A DNA stretch of 56,542 nt, from positions 1 to 56,542 of the IMG/VR virus record IMGVR_UViG_3300008952_002040, one strand, 5' to 3'. The notes under the pieces were generated by a model that was not told the origin of the DNA, did not search any database, and saw nothing but the letters and a program-made list of their open reading frames with translations. This stretch comes from a virus. Position 1 is the first letter of the stretch. Each line of letters opens with the position of its first letter. Positions 9,132-17,493 of the stretch are shown in pieces. A program made the position numbers and the translations under genes.

Positions 9132-10317
9132 AAATTTCGTTGTGTCGCATTGCATCCCTCAACTTAATTACCATATCATATATCATTAAATCCGTATGAA
9201 AAGGTCCTGGAGTAAACCTTAATCGTTCGGTACCCTTTGCTACGGTAGGATAATTTATAGGTTGTACATAAATCCCATCCTTATATAATAAATCATCACT
9301 AATTCTCTTACATTTTGTTGCATCACCTATAATAACAGGAACAATATGTGATGGATTTTTCATTACGCTTATACCATTTCGTTCCAATTCTTCTTTAGTT
9401 TTTTGGGAACGCTCTTGCATAGTAAGCCTTAAGCTGTTATGGTCTCTAACATACTTAACAGAGGTCAAGGCTCCAGCACATATAACTGGACTTATACTTG
9501 TGGTGAATATGAATCCAGAAGATAAACTTCGTATAGCATCTAGAAAATCTTTATCAGCAGCAATATAACCTCCTTGTATTCCAAACGCTTTAGCTAATGT
9601 TCCGTTTATTATATCAACTTCAACACCATCACGTTCTGTAATACCGCCACCACCTTCTCCATATAAGCCTACTGCATGAACTTCATCTAGAAAAGTTATA
9701 GCTTTATATTTTTTACATAATGCTACAATTTCTTTTAATGGACATATATCTCCGTCCATAGAATAAACAGATTCAAAAACAACACATTTAGGATCAGGAG
9801 TTTTTTCAAGTAATTCTTTAAGATGCTTTAAGTCATTATGTTTCCAAATTTCTTTCTTAGCTCTACTGTGACGAATTCCTTGAATAATGGATGCATGGTT
9901 CATACTGTCACTTATAAAAGTAATATCAGGCAAAACTTTAGCCATAGTTTCTAAAGTTGCTGAATTTGCAATATAAGCTGAAGTAAAAAGCAGAGCGGCT
10001 TCTTTTTGGTGCAATTCTGCTAACTCTTGTTCTAAAGCAACATGATAATGTGTGGTGCCTGATATGTTTCTTGTTCCGCCTGAACCAGCACCAGAACTCT
10101 CCAATGCTGTTCGCATTGCATCTATAACATAACGGTGTTGACCCATGCCCAAATAATCATTTGAACACCAATTAACTATTCGTTTAACAGCGTATTTGGA
10201 ATACCATATTGCTTGCGGAAATTTACCACGTTCTCTGAGGATATCATTAAAAACTCTATAGTTGCCTTCTTCTTTAAGGCCTTCTATAATTTCCTGAAAT
10301 TTATCAAGATATATCAT
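9127..10317 (-). CDS. hemA: 5-aminolevulinate synthase (ALAS), phage-encoded
   Basis: The 396-aa product is a full-length pyridoxal-phosphate enzyme that would condense glycine and succinyl-CoA to 5-aminolevulinate, the first step of the C4 (Shemin) tetrapyrrole route. Landmarks in order: [44 protein letters not shown], the NHASII histidine, [12 protein letters not shown] with the aspartate that holds the PLP ring nitrogen, and [13 protein letters not shown] with the PLP lysine at about residue 243. TRNISGT and NDYLGMG point to ALAS and not to KBL, BioF or SPT relatives. A TTG at 10323 is in frame, but the ATG at 10317 is preferred. It overlaps the bilin reductase end by 14 bases. A TATAAATA lies only six bases before the ATG. 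All catalytic landmarks seem intact. Confidence 0.93.
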   Translation of the reverse strand: MIYLDKFQEIIEGLKEEGNYRVFNDILRERGKFPQAIWYSKYAVKRIVNWCSNDYLGMGQHRYVIDAMRTALESSGAGSGGTRNISGTTHYHVALEQELAELHQKEAALLFTSAYIANSATLETMAKVLPDITFISDSMNHASIIQGIRHSRAKKEIWKHNDLKHLKELLEKTPDPKCVVFESVYSMDGDICPLKEIVALCKKYKAITFLDEVHAVGLYGEGGGGITERDGVEVDIINGTLAKAFGIQGGYIAADKDFLDAIRSLSSGFIFTTSISPVICAGALTSVKYVRDHNSLRLTMQERSQKTKEELERNGISVMKNPSHIVPVIIGDATKCKRISDDLLYKDGIYVQPINYPTVAKGTERLRFTPGPFHTDLMIYDMVIKLRDAMRHNEIL

Positions 10318-11008
10318 GCTCAATATTTATACGGGGAAACAAAATATCTGAGCAAAACAAATTCACATCTTCTTCATCCAACCCTAAAGACTTCATTACC
10401 TTTGGGGTATGTGGATTCTTTTTTTGGTTGTCACAATAATAATTTTGGCGTTCAGATACTTCTTGAACAATTCCCCTTCCATTAGATTCTGATACATTAT
10501 CAAAATAATAATTTAAGTTTTTTAATGTTAGCATTATAATATCTAATGATTCTGCTTCTGTATTAACATTACTAGCAGCAATCATAGAAGGAGAAAATAT
10601 ATTTAAGGCCCATTCAGGCAAAGACCTCTTTTTACTAGGAACAAAACTGGAAACAGAATCGGCAAACCACTGTATCATAAAATGATTCTTATCTGTTGTT
10701 GCAGAAAAATCATGGAAAGCTCCTGTCATTTTATTTTTACCTGATATAACATCAAAGCCAAATATTGGACTAGTATTATCTAAATTAGGAAAAATACAAA
10801 CGTGCATCATCCATAATTTCTTTGTATCACGAACATCCACAACATCTATATGGCAACGTCTAGTTGACTCGGTTTGCCATACTCTATTCATCCATCCAGG
10901 TTGGTTGAAATGATCCATACCCGGTTCAAATATTTCAACACCTACATCATCAAATTTTTTTATAAATTCATCTTGTAATGATATAAGGTTGTCCCATAAA
11001 ACACTCAT
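10304..11008 (-). CDS. Ferredoxin-dependent bilin reductase (PcyX/PebS/PcyA family)
   Basis: The 234-aa length and motifs fit the ferredoxin-dependent bilin reductases, which reduce biliverdin IXalpha to a phycobilin. Visible signatures: MHVCIFPNL followed by [10 protein letters not shown], the [15 protein letters not shown] block, and near the end [15 protein letters not shown] with the closing SDILFP. By alignment from memory, the PcyA catalytic Glu76, His88 and Asp105 correspond here to Asp55, His69 and Asp86; Asp in the first position is what I expect for phycoerythrobilin-type enzymes (PebS, PcyX) and not PcyA. The start codon overlaps the stop of a 38-aa membrane ORF (ATGA) and has no clear ribosome site, so it is probably translationally coupled. 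The exact product (PEB or PCB) cannot be read from sequence alone. Confidence 0.9.
   Translation of the reverse strand: MSVLWDNLISLQDEFIKKFDDVGVEIFEPGMDHFNQPGWMNRVWQTESTRRCHIDVVDVRDTKKLWMMHVCIFPNLDNTSPIFGFDVISGKNKMTGAFHDFSATTDKNHFMIQWFADSVSSFVPSKKRSLPEWALNIFSPSMIAASNVNTEAESLDIIMLTLKNLNYYFDNVSESNGRGIVQEVSERQNYYCDNQKKNPHTPKVMKSLGLDEEDVNLFCSDILFPRINIEHDIS
10324..10331 (-). promoter_or_regulatory. TATAAATA late-promoter match abutting the ALAS start
   Basis: The minus strand reads TATAAATATTGAGC then ATG. A perfect late-promoter octamer lies inside the end of the bilin reductase gene with six bases to the ALAS start, so any transcript from it would be nearly leaderless. Confidence 0.45.
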
Positions 11009-11121
11009 GCAATAAACAATAAAATCAATATAACAAACACTACCATGATTTGATGAGCAATATATTCATCTGATTTCAATTTTGGATAGCTCTGCAATAA
11101 AAATTTAAAAGTTTCTTTCAT
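11005..11121 (-). CDS. 38-aa single-helix membrane peptide within the bilin locus
   Basis: A short frame runs from the ATG at 11121 to a TGA at 11005, giving 38 residues: a charged N-terminal half (KETFKFLLQSYPKLKSDEY) and a C-terminal hydrophobic helix ([14 protein letters not shown]), the layout of a tail-anchored peptide. Three arguments support it: it fills the gap between two genes exactly, starts four bases after the stop of the 97-aa membrane gene, and overlaps the bilin reductase start by ATGA, which itself lacks a ribosome site. An AAGG lies very close to the ATG, so initiation probably depends on the upstream gene. No family is recognised. It could anchor or assemble the heme-to-bilin enzymes at the membrane, which is inference. 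Confidence 0.6.
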   Translation of the reverse strand: MKETFKFLLQSYPKLKSDEYIAHQIMVVFVILILLFIA

Positions 11122-11125
11122 CCTT

Positions 11126-11419
11126 TTAACGCTGTTTAGCATCTTTTATGAATTTAGGAATCAATGCCAAATAGTAAAGAGCACCAAGACCTATACACCA
11201 TAGAAGAATAGATTTGTATTCTGTTTGCCAACCAATGAACATTAAAATAATACACGCTACATCTATAATTGAATAGTACAGCCTAAAATTAACTTCACCA
11301 TTAGGTTCACATTTTTCAATAAGTTTTAATCTAGCATTAAATAACCATGGGCTAATATGTCTCCCCATAACAAAAATATGCAACAGCAAAAATACTGTTA
11401 GTCCTATATAAAATAACAT
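11126..11419 (-). CDS. 97-aa multi-pass membrane protein within the bilin locus
   Basis: The protein has an N-terminal hydrophobic segment (MLFYIGLTVFLLLHIFVM), a short basic loop with a Glu-Lys-Cys-Glu stretch, then two further hydrophobic segments (YSIIDVACIILMFIGW and ILLWCIGLGALYYLALI) and a basic C-terminus, so three membrane helices are likely. The ATG follows the heme oxygenase stop directly (TAGATG) and uses a GGAG that lies inside the last codons of heme oxygenase, so the two are coupled. I do not recognise a family. No heme-binding CxxCH motif is present. Its constant company with heme oxygenase here suggests a membrane partner for heme delivery, electron supply or bilin export, but the sequence does not decide. 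Confidence 0.75.
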   Translation of the reverse strand: MLFYIGLTVFLLLHIFVMGRHISPWLFNARLKLIEKCEPNGEVNFRLYYSIIDVACIILMFIGWQTEYKSILLWCIGLGALYYLALIPKFIKDAKQR

Positions 11420-11986
11420 CTACTCAACTCCTAAATTATTTTGTTGTTGATATTCTAAAACTTCATCTAAAAGTTCATTAGATAATTCAAATACAGCAAC
11501 AGCTTCATCATACATACTATCATCCAATTTTGAAACAATTTCAGCTATAGCAGTTTTAGCATCATCAAATTCATAAAATTTTCCGGAACCCGGAACTTGA
11601 TTTTTTAATATTTGACCACCATGTAGTTCACCCATATGTCTAACATACACATGAGCCATAATTATTGTGGGGTTGTGGAAATTTTTTATTATCCTATCTT
11701 TATGCTTTTTTGTAGTGTTACAGGTGGGTGCCGGGAAATCTTTGTCCCATAATTCTTGAAAATCATCCAACAACTTAGAAGAACGAAGCGTATCTTCGTT
11801 AATTAAATTTAATTCAAGAGCTGCATTTTCTAATACTACATAAATTTGATATAAATTCCAAAGATAAACTGCATATGTTTCAGGATCAATATCTCCTTTT
11901 AACATTTGTTCTGCTATTTCATGCCGTTCTGATTTATGATGAACTTCCATCGTTAAAGAACGTAAATTATCTGTACGCTTATTCAT
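11420..11986 (-). CDS. Heme oxygenase, phage-encoded (HO-1 fold)
   Basis: This 188-aa protein would open heme to biliverdin IXalpha, iron and CO using reduced ferredoxin. The heme oxygenase signatures are clear: the N-terminal T-M-E-V-H-H-K-S-E-R helix with the proximal heme histidine at about residue 16, ETYAVYLWNLYQIYVVLE, and the distal helix HVYVRHMGELHGGQILK with the flexible glycines near 119 and 123-124. The start at 11986 is chosen because a GAGG lies ten bases upstream and the HO family begins just before the T-x-E-V-H helix; 23 further in-frame codons upstream would run through an inverted repeat. It is the first gene of the bilin locus; a strong hairpin lies between it and the preceding fibre gene. 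Confidence 0.93.
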   Translation of the reverse strand: MNKRTDNLRSLTMEVHHKSERHEIAEQMLKGDIDPETYAVYLWNLYQIYVVLENAALELNLINEDTLRSSKLLDDFQELWDKDFPAPTCNTTKKHKDRIIKNFHNPTIIMAHVYVRHMGELHGGQILKNQVPGSGKFYEFDDAKTAIAEIVSKLDDSMYDEAVAVFELSNELLDEVLEYQQQNNLGVE

Positions 11987-12009
11987 TATATAATAACCTC
12001 TTATTATTG

Positions 12010-12042
12010 CTATAGGGGTAGAAATTGCTTCTACCCCTATAG
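12010..12042. terminator. Perfect 14-bp hairpin between RCC1 fibre gene and heme oxygenase
   Basis: CTATAGGGGTAGAA pairs perfectly with TTCTACCCCTATAG around a five-base loop. It starts 20 bases after the stop of the 752-aa fibre gene and ends 23 bases before the heme oxygenase ATG. There is no uridine run after it on either strand, so a classical intrinsic terminator is not proven; mRNA end protection, attenuation or a processing site are alternatives. Confidence 0.6.
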
Positions 12043-12062
12043 AATATTTAGTCAAAAACTAT

Positions 12063-14321
12063 TTAGTCACACGGTCCGGAGTGCATGACATGTTGAGATT
12101 CTTGACCTTGGTCATTTCTTGAGTATTCCCAGAAACTATAGTGAAAACAAGACCGGTGGGAATCGGAATCGTTACCTGTCCACAACATCTTACCTCTATC
12201 ATCCATCCAAGCTTGCATTGGCCGGTGGGCGTAACCAAAAGCTCCAATATTCATAATTCTAGTACCAGCTGGGAGAAGTGCTCGACGTTTATTTGAATAA
12301 TTCAGCTGATCAAAATCAGGATAGTTCTCAGCAGGAGATTCATCACTATTCCATCCCCAGGAGTTGCTGCTGCCCTCGTAGTAACCCAACCCTTTGTAGC
12401 CATAAGTATTATAACCACCACTCCAACAATCGCCATTACTGTCTAGATATATCGGACTAGTCCATTGATAACTACCATCACCACCATCATGGTTATGACT
12501 AGTAGCATATTTGGTCCAGCGAGGACCCTTAATTTGTACAAAGTGTCCAGGATGACCAGTCGATTGATACCAATACATAGAACCAGACGGACTGTGTCCT
12601 AAATCGCCGTGAGCGTAATTGCCTGATGTAGTCCAAGTCATGCCGGTGCTTTTCTGTTTGAATGTAAAGTGGAATTCATAACCCGTTTCACCACCTGGCC
12701 AAAAATCTTCAATGTCGCCGTTTGGTCGGAAATTCAATCGTTTAAATGAGCCCATTTGGTGTGAGTCGTGTCCGCCCATTCTACTAAACCCTGGCATCTG
12801 GCCTGCGCTGTGATGGCCAGCAGCCCACAACCAACCTTCACCATCCAATGCGAATAATAAACCGGTAGACGCTGAACTATCGCTTGGCACAAAATCTAAT
12901 TTTTTAAGTCCGCCATAATAATTGAAATCAACACTAACTAGTGTAGGAGTGTGCATATAGTAAGTACCATTCCGATGGCCAACTCCTAGTTCGCCGTTAT
13001 TGTTATGACCCCAAGCCCAGAGCAACCCTTCTTCATCTAATGCCCAGAATCTACCCTCATTGCTACCAGAAGCGTAAATATCTACGATCATTTTACCATC
13101 AAAGAAAAATTGTGGAATTCGCATTGGTCTACTAAAGTTAGAACTATACCATGCCCAAGTATTTGGATAAGTATAATCTTGTCCATCAGGACCTTTAGCT
13201 GTACCACTACCGTTGAAATCACCACTATTCTTTACATCTGGGTTGCCAAAACCTAATTGACCGTTGTTATTATATCCCCACATCCAAACAGAACCATCTT
13301 GTCCTAAAGCCATAGTAGAAGAAGTGCTACTTGTATTAGCTCCAGCTGAACTGGATTCTATTTTAATTATTTTTGTCTCACTAAAGCTTTTCGCAATTGG
13401 AGTACCTAACCAATCAATATGGTCATCAGCAGCACAGCGAACTGGATAATAGCGATCGGATGTTGATCGCTCTCCCAACTGTGAATTTCCATTATATCCA
13501 GCACCATAAACCTCTCCATTGTTCATTAAGAAGAATGAATTGTGGGCACTACCTATACACTGTACAACCCGAGGAGTTTCACCATCAGGTGTAATCAGTC
13601 CTTCACCAGCTGCAGCTGCTAAAGTGTTCCATGAACTATTATCTCCACTATTTAACCAATCAGTGAAAGTAAATCCAGGATAATGGTGTTTAGCTCTATT
13701 AGAGCTACCACCAACACTGCTGGCGCCAACGCCATTATATCCATTTTGATCGTTACCACCAACGCACTGTACTGTTCCATCAGAACAAATATGCATGCTA
13801 CTATAACCAGTCATTTGTTGACTCTGGTGCATCTTGTAGCCCATATTATATTTCCAACCTAATGGAGCACTGTTTCTAAATGCAATACCTTCGTGTCTAC
13901 CATCTCGTCCTCTAGAGGATTCTAATACTTTAACCCAATAGTCCGTTTCTTCTACCCAAGTATTTTTATACCGAGTACCTTTTATACACTGGTAAAGATG
14001 TCCATTGGCTTTGCACATTTCTCCAACTTCATATTGGCGATGATAATCCCATGTTGAAACATCAACGTTGCCGCGAATATGAACAACCCAATAAGTTTTA
14101 TTATCCGGCCGACACGACCATTTAACGACTTCGGGATGCTCGAAATTATAGTGAGTGGTGCCTGTTGTACCTTCAGATGAAATACTATAATCTCGTGGAT
14201 TATCTCTTATACACCGATAAGATTTGCCTTGCCATTGTACAATATCATTTTTATCATACCATGTTCGTTCTTGCCATGGACCTTTCCAGGTTAACTTTAA
14301 TTTATTAATGTCTAAAGCCAT
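12063..14321 (-). CDS. RCC1-repeat beta-propeller fibre / receptor-binding protein (752 aa)
   Basis: The N-terminus has two carbohydrate-binding-like modules of the pattern W-x-x-x-x-x-Y-x-x-x-D-x-V-x-x-x-G-x-x-Y-x-C (about residues 9-40 and 90-130: WYDKNDIVQWQGKSYRCI and YEVGEMCKANGHLYQCI). From about residue 170 it carries RCC1-type propeller repeats with the core W-G-x-N-x-x-G-x-L-G: GSVWMWGYNNNGQLGFGN, LLWAWGHNNNGELGVGH, GEVYGAGYNGNSQLGE and more degenerate blades. The protein is rich in Trp, Gly, Asn and His. It is a paralogue of the next two genes upstream (888 and 863 aa). Its place among virion genes points to a distal tail or fibre adhesin that binds surface glycans. RCC1 domains elsewhere serve varied binding roles, so the ligand is unknown. 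Confidence 0.8.
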   Translation of the reverse strand: MALDINKLKLTWKGPWQERTWYDKNDIVQWQGKSYRCIRDNPRDYSISSEGTTGTTHYNFEHPEVVKWSCRPDNKTYWVVHIRGNVDVSTWDYHRQYEVGEMCKANGHLYQCIKGTRYKNTWVEETDYWVKVLESSRGRDGRHEGIAFRNSAPLGWKYNMGYKMHQSQQMTGYSSMHICSDGTVQCVGGNDQNGYNGVGASSVGGSSNRAKHHYPGFTFTDWLNSGDNSSWNTLAAAAGEGLITPDGETPRVVQCIGSAHNSFFLMNNGEVYGAGYNGNSQLGERSTSDRYYPVRCAADDHIDWLGTPIAKSFSETKIIKIESSSAGANTSSTSSTMALGQDGSVWMWGYNNNGQLGFGNPDVKNSGDFNGSGTAKGPDGQDYTYPNTWAWYSSNFSRPMRIPQFFFDGKMIVDIYASGSNEGRFWALDEEGLLWAWGHNNNGELGVGHRNGTYYMHTPTLVSVDFNYYGGLKKLDFVPSDSSASTGLLFALDGEGWLWAAGHHSAGQMPGFSRMGGHDSHQMGSFKRLNFRPNGDIEDFWPGGETGYEFHFTFKQKSTGMTWTTSGNYAHGDLGHSPSGSMYWYQSTGHPGHFVQIKGPRWTKYATSHNHDGGDGSYQWTSPIYLDSNGDCWSGGYNTYGYKGLGYYEGSSNSWGWNSDESPAENYPDFDQLNYSNKRRALLPAGTRIMNIGAFGYAHRPMQAWMDDRGKMLWTGNDSDSHRSCFHYSFWEYSRNDQGQESQHVMHSGPCD

Positions 14322-14350
14322 GTTTGTTTACCCTTATTTTAAATTATTTT

Positions 14351-14749
14351 TTAGAATCCAAGACTTGCTTTAAATTCTTCTTCTTCTGTTCCGATTGCAG
14401 CGATAGATGCTAATACATCAGCATCACTATCTACTATACCTTGCAACAATTTCGATAGAGGTGTATTTAAGGTAAGTTTTGATTGAATGTCCACCGTTCC
14501 TCGAATTAGGACCTGACTCACCGCAGCTACTTCCGCTAATGCAGCTGCATCAGTGGTTTTATCATATACGGTAACTTCAAAATCTCCCTGACCTGTTGTT
14601 ACTGTTACCTTTGCGTCATCATAAGAAAACCATTCCTTATCATCATGTGAAGCCAAGAACACAGGGGTATCTTCTACATCAGCTACCACTGGCGCAACAT
14701 AATCATCTGTAAGGGCAATGGACTTGTGACTAAAAATCTTCTTCGCCAT
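14351..14749 (-). CDS. 132-aa virion-associated protein of unknown function
   Basis: I do not recognise this protein. It is acidic and rich in Ala, Asp and Val, with a possible beta domain (WFSYDDAKVTVTTGQGDFEVTVYD) followed by helical segments and the ending EEEEFKASLGF. It sits between two RCC1 fibre genes, directly after a TATAAATA late promoter at 14793-14800, so it opens a short late unit with the 752-aa adhesin. A fibre chaperone, adaptor or small structural subunit would suit the position, but nothing in the sequence decides this. Confidence 0.55.
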   Translation of the reverse strand: MAKKIFSHKSIALTDDYVAPVVADVEDTPVFLASHDDKEWFSYDDAKVTVTTGQGDFEVTVYDKTTDAAALAEVAAVSQVLIRGTVDIQSKLTLNTPLSKLLQGIVDSDADVLASIAAIGTEEEEFKASLGF

Positions 14750-14792
14750 TTTAACTATTCTCCATTTAAAAGTTATATTTTTTTGTTATTAA

Positions 14793-14800
14793 TATTTATA
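14793..14800 (-). promoter_or_regulatory. T4-type late promoter TATAAATA upstream of the 132-aa gene
   Basis: A perfect octamer on the minus strand, 44 bases before the ATG at 14749 and just past the stop of the 888-aa gene, in a real intergenic gap. Probably drives the 132-aa gene and the 752-aa adhesin. Confidence 0.7.
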
Positions 14801-14803
14801 TGT

Positions 14804-17470
14804 TTACCGACCCATGCCAGGATTAGACATTAGTCCATTATTGTTACTGTTATAACACCATGAATTATGGCCATTTAAGTGATTGCCTTCATTAGATGAA
14901 TAACCGCTAAATCCCCATAATAGGATTTGACCATCTTCTGTTATAACCCACGGCATATTACCAAAGTAATTGGTACTTTCATATATGCCTTGAGGAATAA
15001 CATGACTTATTTTCGTGCCAGCAGGAATATACTTGTGATATGGCTTATATGTGCCATCTTCACCTGTCCAATTGCTGCCTGCATATGGATTGCCACCTTC
15101 ATTATAAGAATCATAGCCTTGTCCTAAGAACTCACCGGAATCGGTAAGAGCCCAAGTATGACCAACATCACTATATGTTCCGCATGTACCAATATCTTTA
15201 AGATTTTTAATCTTTGTAATAAGTGAAGGTGGATAATCAGATCCAGTAGCACCATCCAACCCGAGATAATTGCCGCTTGAAGCTCCGGCATGATATGTAT
15301 CGCCGTTTTTAGTTCTTATAAAGAGTCCGACATAACCGTTCCAGGAGATTCCCCAAATATCAACAATATCACCACCAGGTGCAGATGTCATTTTGACCCA
15401 TCCGTCTTGGTGGTTTGTTGTATCTGATCCTCCGGAATTACCATAACCGTTATATCCAGAGTGCCATATATACCCATTATTATCTAAAATCCAAATACTG
15501 GTGTTGCCACTATACCCAGCAATTTGCCAACAAGCCATACCATCCACTGCTGGATCCCACTGGTTAGTAGCTGACCCACCACCACCAATTTTTACTGGTC
15601 GATAATGGTTTGTTGTATTGGATTGTCCAAGTTGGCCAGCACCATTATAACCCCAACCATACAGATGATCGTCTTGAGTTCGTGCAACCATTGTGGAGCT
15701 GTGTCCTGAGCAAGCAATATCAATTACTCGTTTGTTTTCAAAATATTCTTGAGGAATTTTGAATGGAGAGCCCCAATGCTCGGTACGACCTCTACCAAGC
15801 TCGCCGTTGCCATTATAGCCCCATGTCCAAACCTGGCCTTTATCATCAAGAGCCATACAAGCATGATTATTAGTCTCTGTTGGACCACTGTTAGCCGCAA
15901 TCTTAACAATAAACACACCACGTAGGTTTTGACCTACTTGAGGCATCCGATGATCGCTAAATTGCCCATGGCCCGCCTGGCCGTGTCCACCATAACCTTT
16001 ATGCTGGACTTCTCCGTTATCAAAAAGGAAATACTTCCAATCATAACCTTGACAAATCTGAACACACTTAGGTGTCCTTCTCTTATCAGCTCGATTTGTG
16101 TGTCGGCCGTTTGAAGAAAACCCTTTAATGCTAGGATCATTATGGCCAAAATGACTTTTATCTCCTGATTCATTCCAATCTCTAAATACAAAATCTACTT
16201 CCGAAAAATAACTTAACGGACGAGTTGTGTGTGGTGTTGATGAACTACCATAACCCAAAGAATACACGCATCCATTTTTATCAATAAATGTTCTATTGCG
16301 ATAGATGCCTGTCCCTGGGTTGTTCAATGGCTCTTTATATTTCCAAGCGATCCGACCCATATTAGATGCCCAAATAGCTGCCTGATCGTTACTATTACCA
16401 CCACTAATTTGTTCCCAACTATTATGCCAACTTTGAATTGGACTATATTTGCCCATAGCATCTTTAGATCGTCCTGATGTTGTTGCAGCATCTGCCATCA
16501 AGTCGGAACGAGTTCTATTCATTTCTTTGGTCATATATGGAGGTGCACCAACATTATCTCGTAGTGCCCTATAAAAACCAGAAGTATTACTTGACTCTTG
16601 ACTTTTCATAGATACTATATCACCCCAATAATATTGAGTTGAAGCATCATAATCTCCTCTATAGTTTATTCCACCCATAGACATTAAGTCCCAATATTCG
16701 TGTCCGATCCAACCTTTATTAACATGGATTCCTTTACTATCATACATTGCTGCAGTAGTTTTAGAGAAAGGATAAATTTTCTCATATCCAACAGGAACAT
16801 GAAGTTCTACTTTACGATTTAAATTTTCTATATCTTGATAGGTGCTACTAGTCGTGTTTAATGTTGCTTCATAATGTGCCTGGGTAACCTCTTTATTATT
16901 TAAAAAGTATTTAAGAGGCGAATCATCCCCTGATGTCCAAAGCGAAACACCGCTGTTATGAGTACCATCAGCTGTTATGCTGAAATCTAAAGGATACCCC
17001 TTTTCAGCTGGGCCGTTTTGATGAAAACTATAATAACCCATTTCAGCAAATGAAACATCCATTCCATTTTCATCAATACCTAAAGTTTCAGGCGTTTTAA
17101 TACTATCAATATAATATTTCATAACGCCGGCACCAATATCTACTCTTTCTACTTGGTGGTTGTTATCTACTGGTCGATAATTATAAGGAAAATTAGAAGT
17201 ATCATCAAAGCTATGATAAGCATTAATATCTTCATCTGTTTCCAAATGTCCGCTAAATTTAGAACGTAAATTCCATAGCGTTTTATAATTTTTATATCCC
17301 TGTCCTTTATCGCCAGGAGCAAATGTTTCATGTGAATTTGGGGAATAAGATTTTTTACAATACCAAATCTTACCGCCGTGCTGGACCGTATCACCTACTT
17401 CATAGGTAATATTAGGATCCCAGTCCCCTTCAAATGAAAACTTTAATTTTCCTAAATCAATTGTTGCCAT
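14804..17470 (-). CDS. RCC1-repeat beta-propeller fibre / receptor-binding protein (888 aa)
   Basis: Second member of the RCC1 trio. Residues 1-50 hold a carbohydrate-binding-like module (F-E-G-D-W-D-P-N-I-T-Y-E-V-G-D-T-V); a second occurs near residue 275 (NYRGDYDASTQYYWGDIV). Between them, around residues 155-255, lies a region that aligns by eye with the cupredoxin-like domain of the 863-aa paralogue (GYPLDFSITADGT, KYFLNNKEVTQ) but lacks its Cys-His-Met copper ligands. The C-terminal half has at least six propeller blades, for example GQVWTWGYNGNGELGRG, HLYGWGYNGAGQLGQS and GYIWHSGYNGYGNSGG. It follows the 863-aa gene by 23 bases. A tail adhesin role is inferred from context; strong similarity within the trio suggests duplication and divergence of ligand binding. 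Confidence 0.8.
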   Translation of the reverse strand: MATIDLGKLKFSFEGDWDPNITYEVGDTVQHGGKIWYCKKSYSPNSHETFAPGDKGQGYKNYKTLWNLRSKFSGHLETDEDINAYHSFDDTSNFPYNYRPVDNNHQVERVDIGAGVMKYYIDSIKTPETLGIDENGMDVSFAEMGYYSFHQNGPAEKGYPLDFSITADGTHNSGVSLWTSGDDSPLKYFLNNKEVTQAHYEATLNTTSSTYQDIENLNRKVELHVPVGYEKIYPFSKTTAAMYDSKGIHVNKGWIGHEYWDLMSMGGINYRGDYDASTQYYWGDIVSMKSQESSNTSGFYRALRDNVGAPPYMTKEMNRTRSDLMADAATTSGRSKDAMGKYSPIQSWHNSWEQISGGNSNDQAAIWASNMGRIAWKYKEPLNNPGTGIYRNRTFIDKNGCVYSLGYGSSSTPHTTRPLSYFSEVDFVFRDWNESGDKSHFGHNDPSIKGFSSNGRHTNRADKRRTPKCVQICQGYDWKYFLFDNGEVQHKGYGGHGQAGHGQFSDHRMPQVGQNLRGVFIVKIAANSGPTETNNHACMALDDKGQVWTWGYNGNGELGRGRTEHWGSPFKIPQEYFENKRVIDIACSGHSSTMVARTQDDHLYGWGYNGAGQLGQSNTTNHYRPVKIGGGGSATNQWDPAVDGMACWQIAGYSGNTSIWILDNNGYIWHSGYNGYGNSGGSDTTNHQDGWVKMTSAPGGDIVDIWGISWNGYVGLFIRTKNGDTYHAGASSGNYLGLDGATGSDYPPSLITKIKNLKDIGTCGTYSDVGHTWALTDSGEFLGQGYDSYNEGGNPYAGSNWTGEDGTYKPYHKYIPAGTKISHVIPQGIYESTNYFGNMPWVITEDGQILLWGFSGYSSNEGNHLNGHNSWCYNSNNNGLMSNPGMGR

Positions 17471-17493
17471 TGTTGTTTTTCCTGTTTAAAATT

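Noticed and set aside
10213-10485. Plus-strand frame of 90 codons over the ALAS/bilin reductase junction
   Set aside because: It lies wholly opposite two well-recognised enzymes and shows no domain.
11987-12055. Upstream extension of heme oxygenase by 23 codons
   Set aside because: It passes through the 14-bp hairpin, while the ATG at 11986 has a GAGG site and fits the family start.
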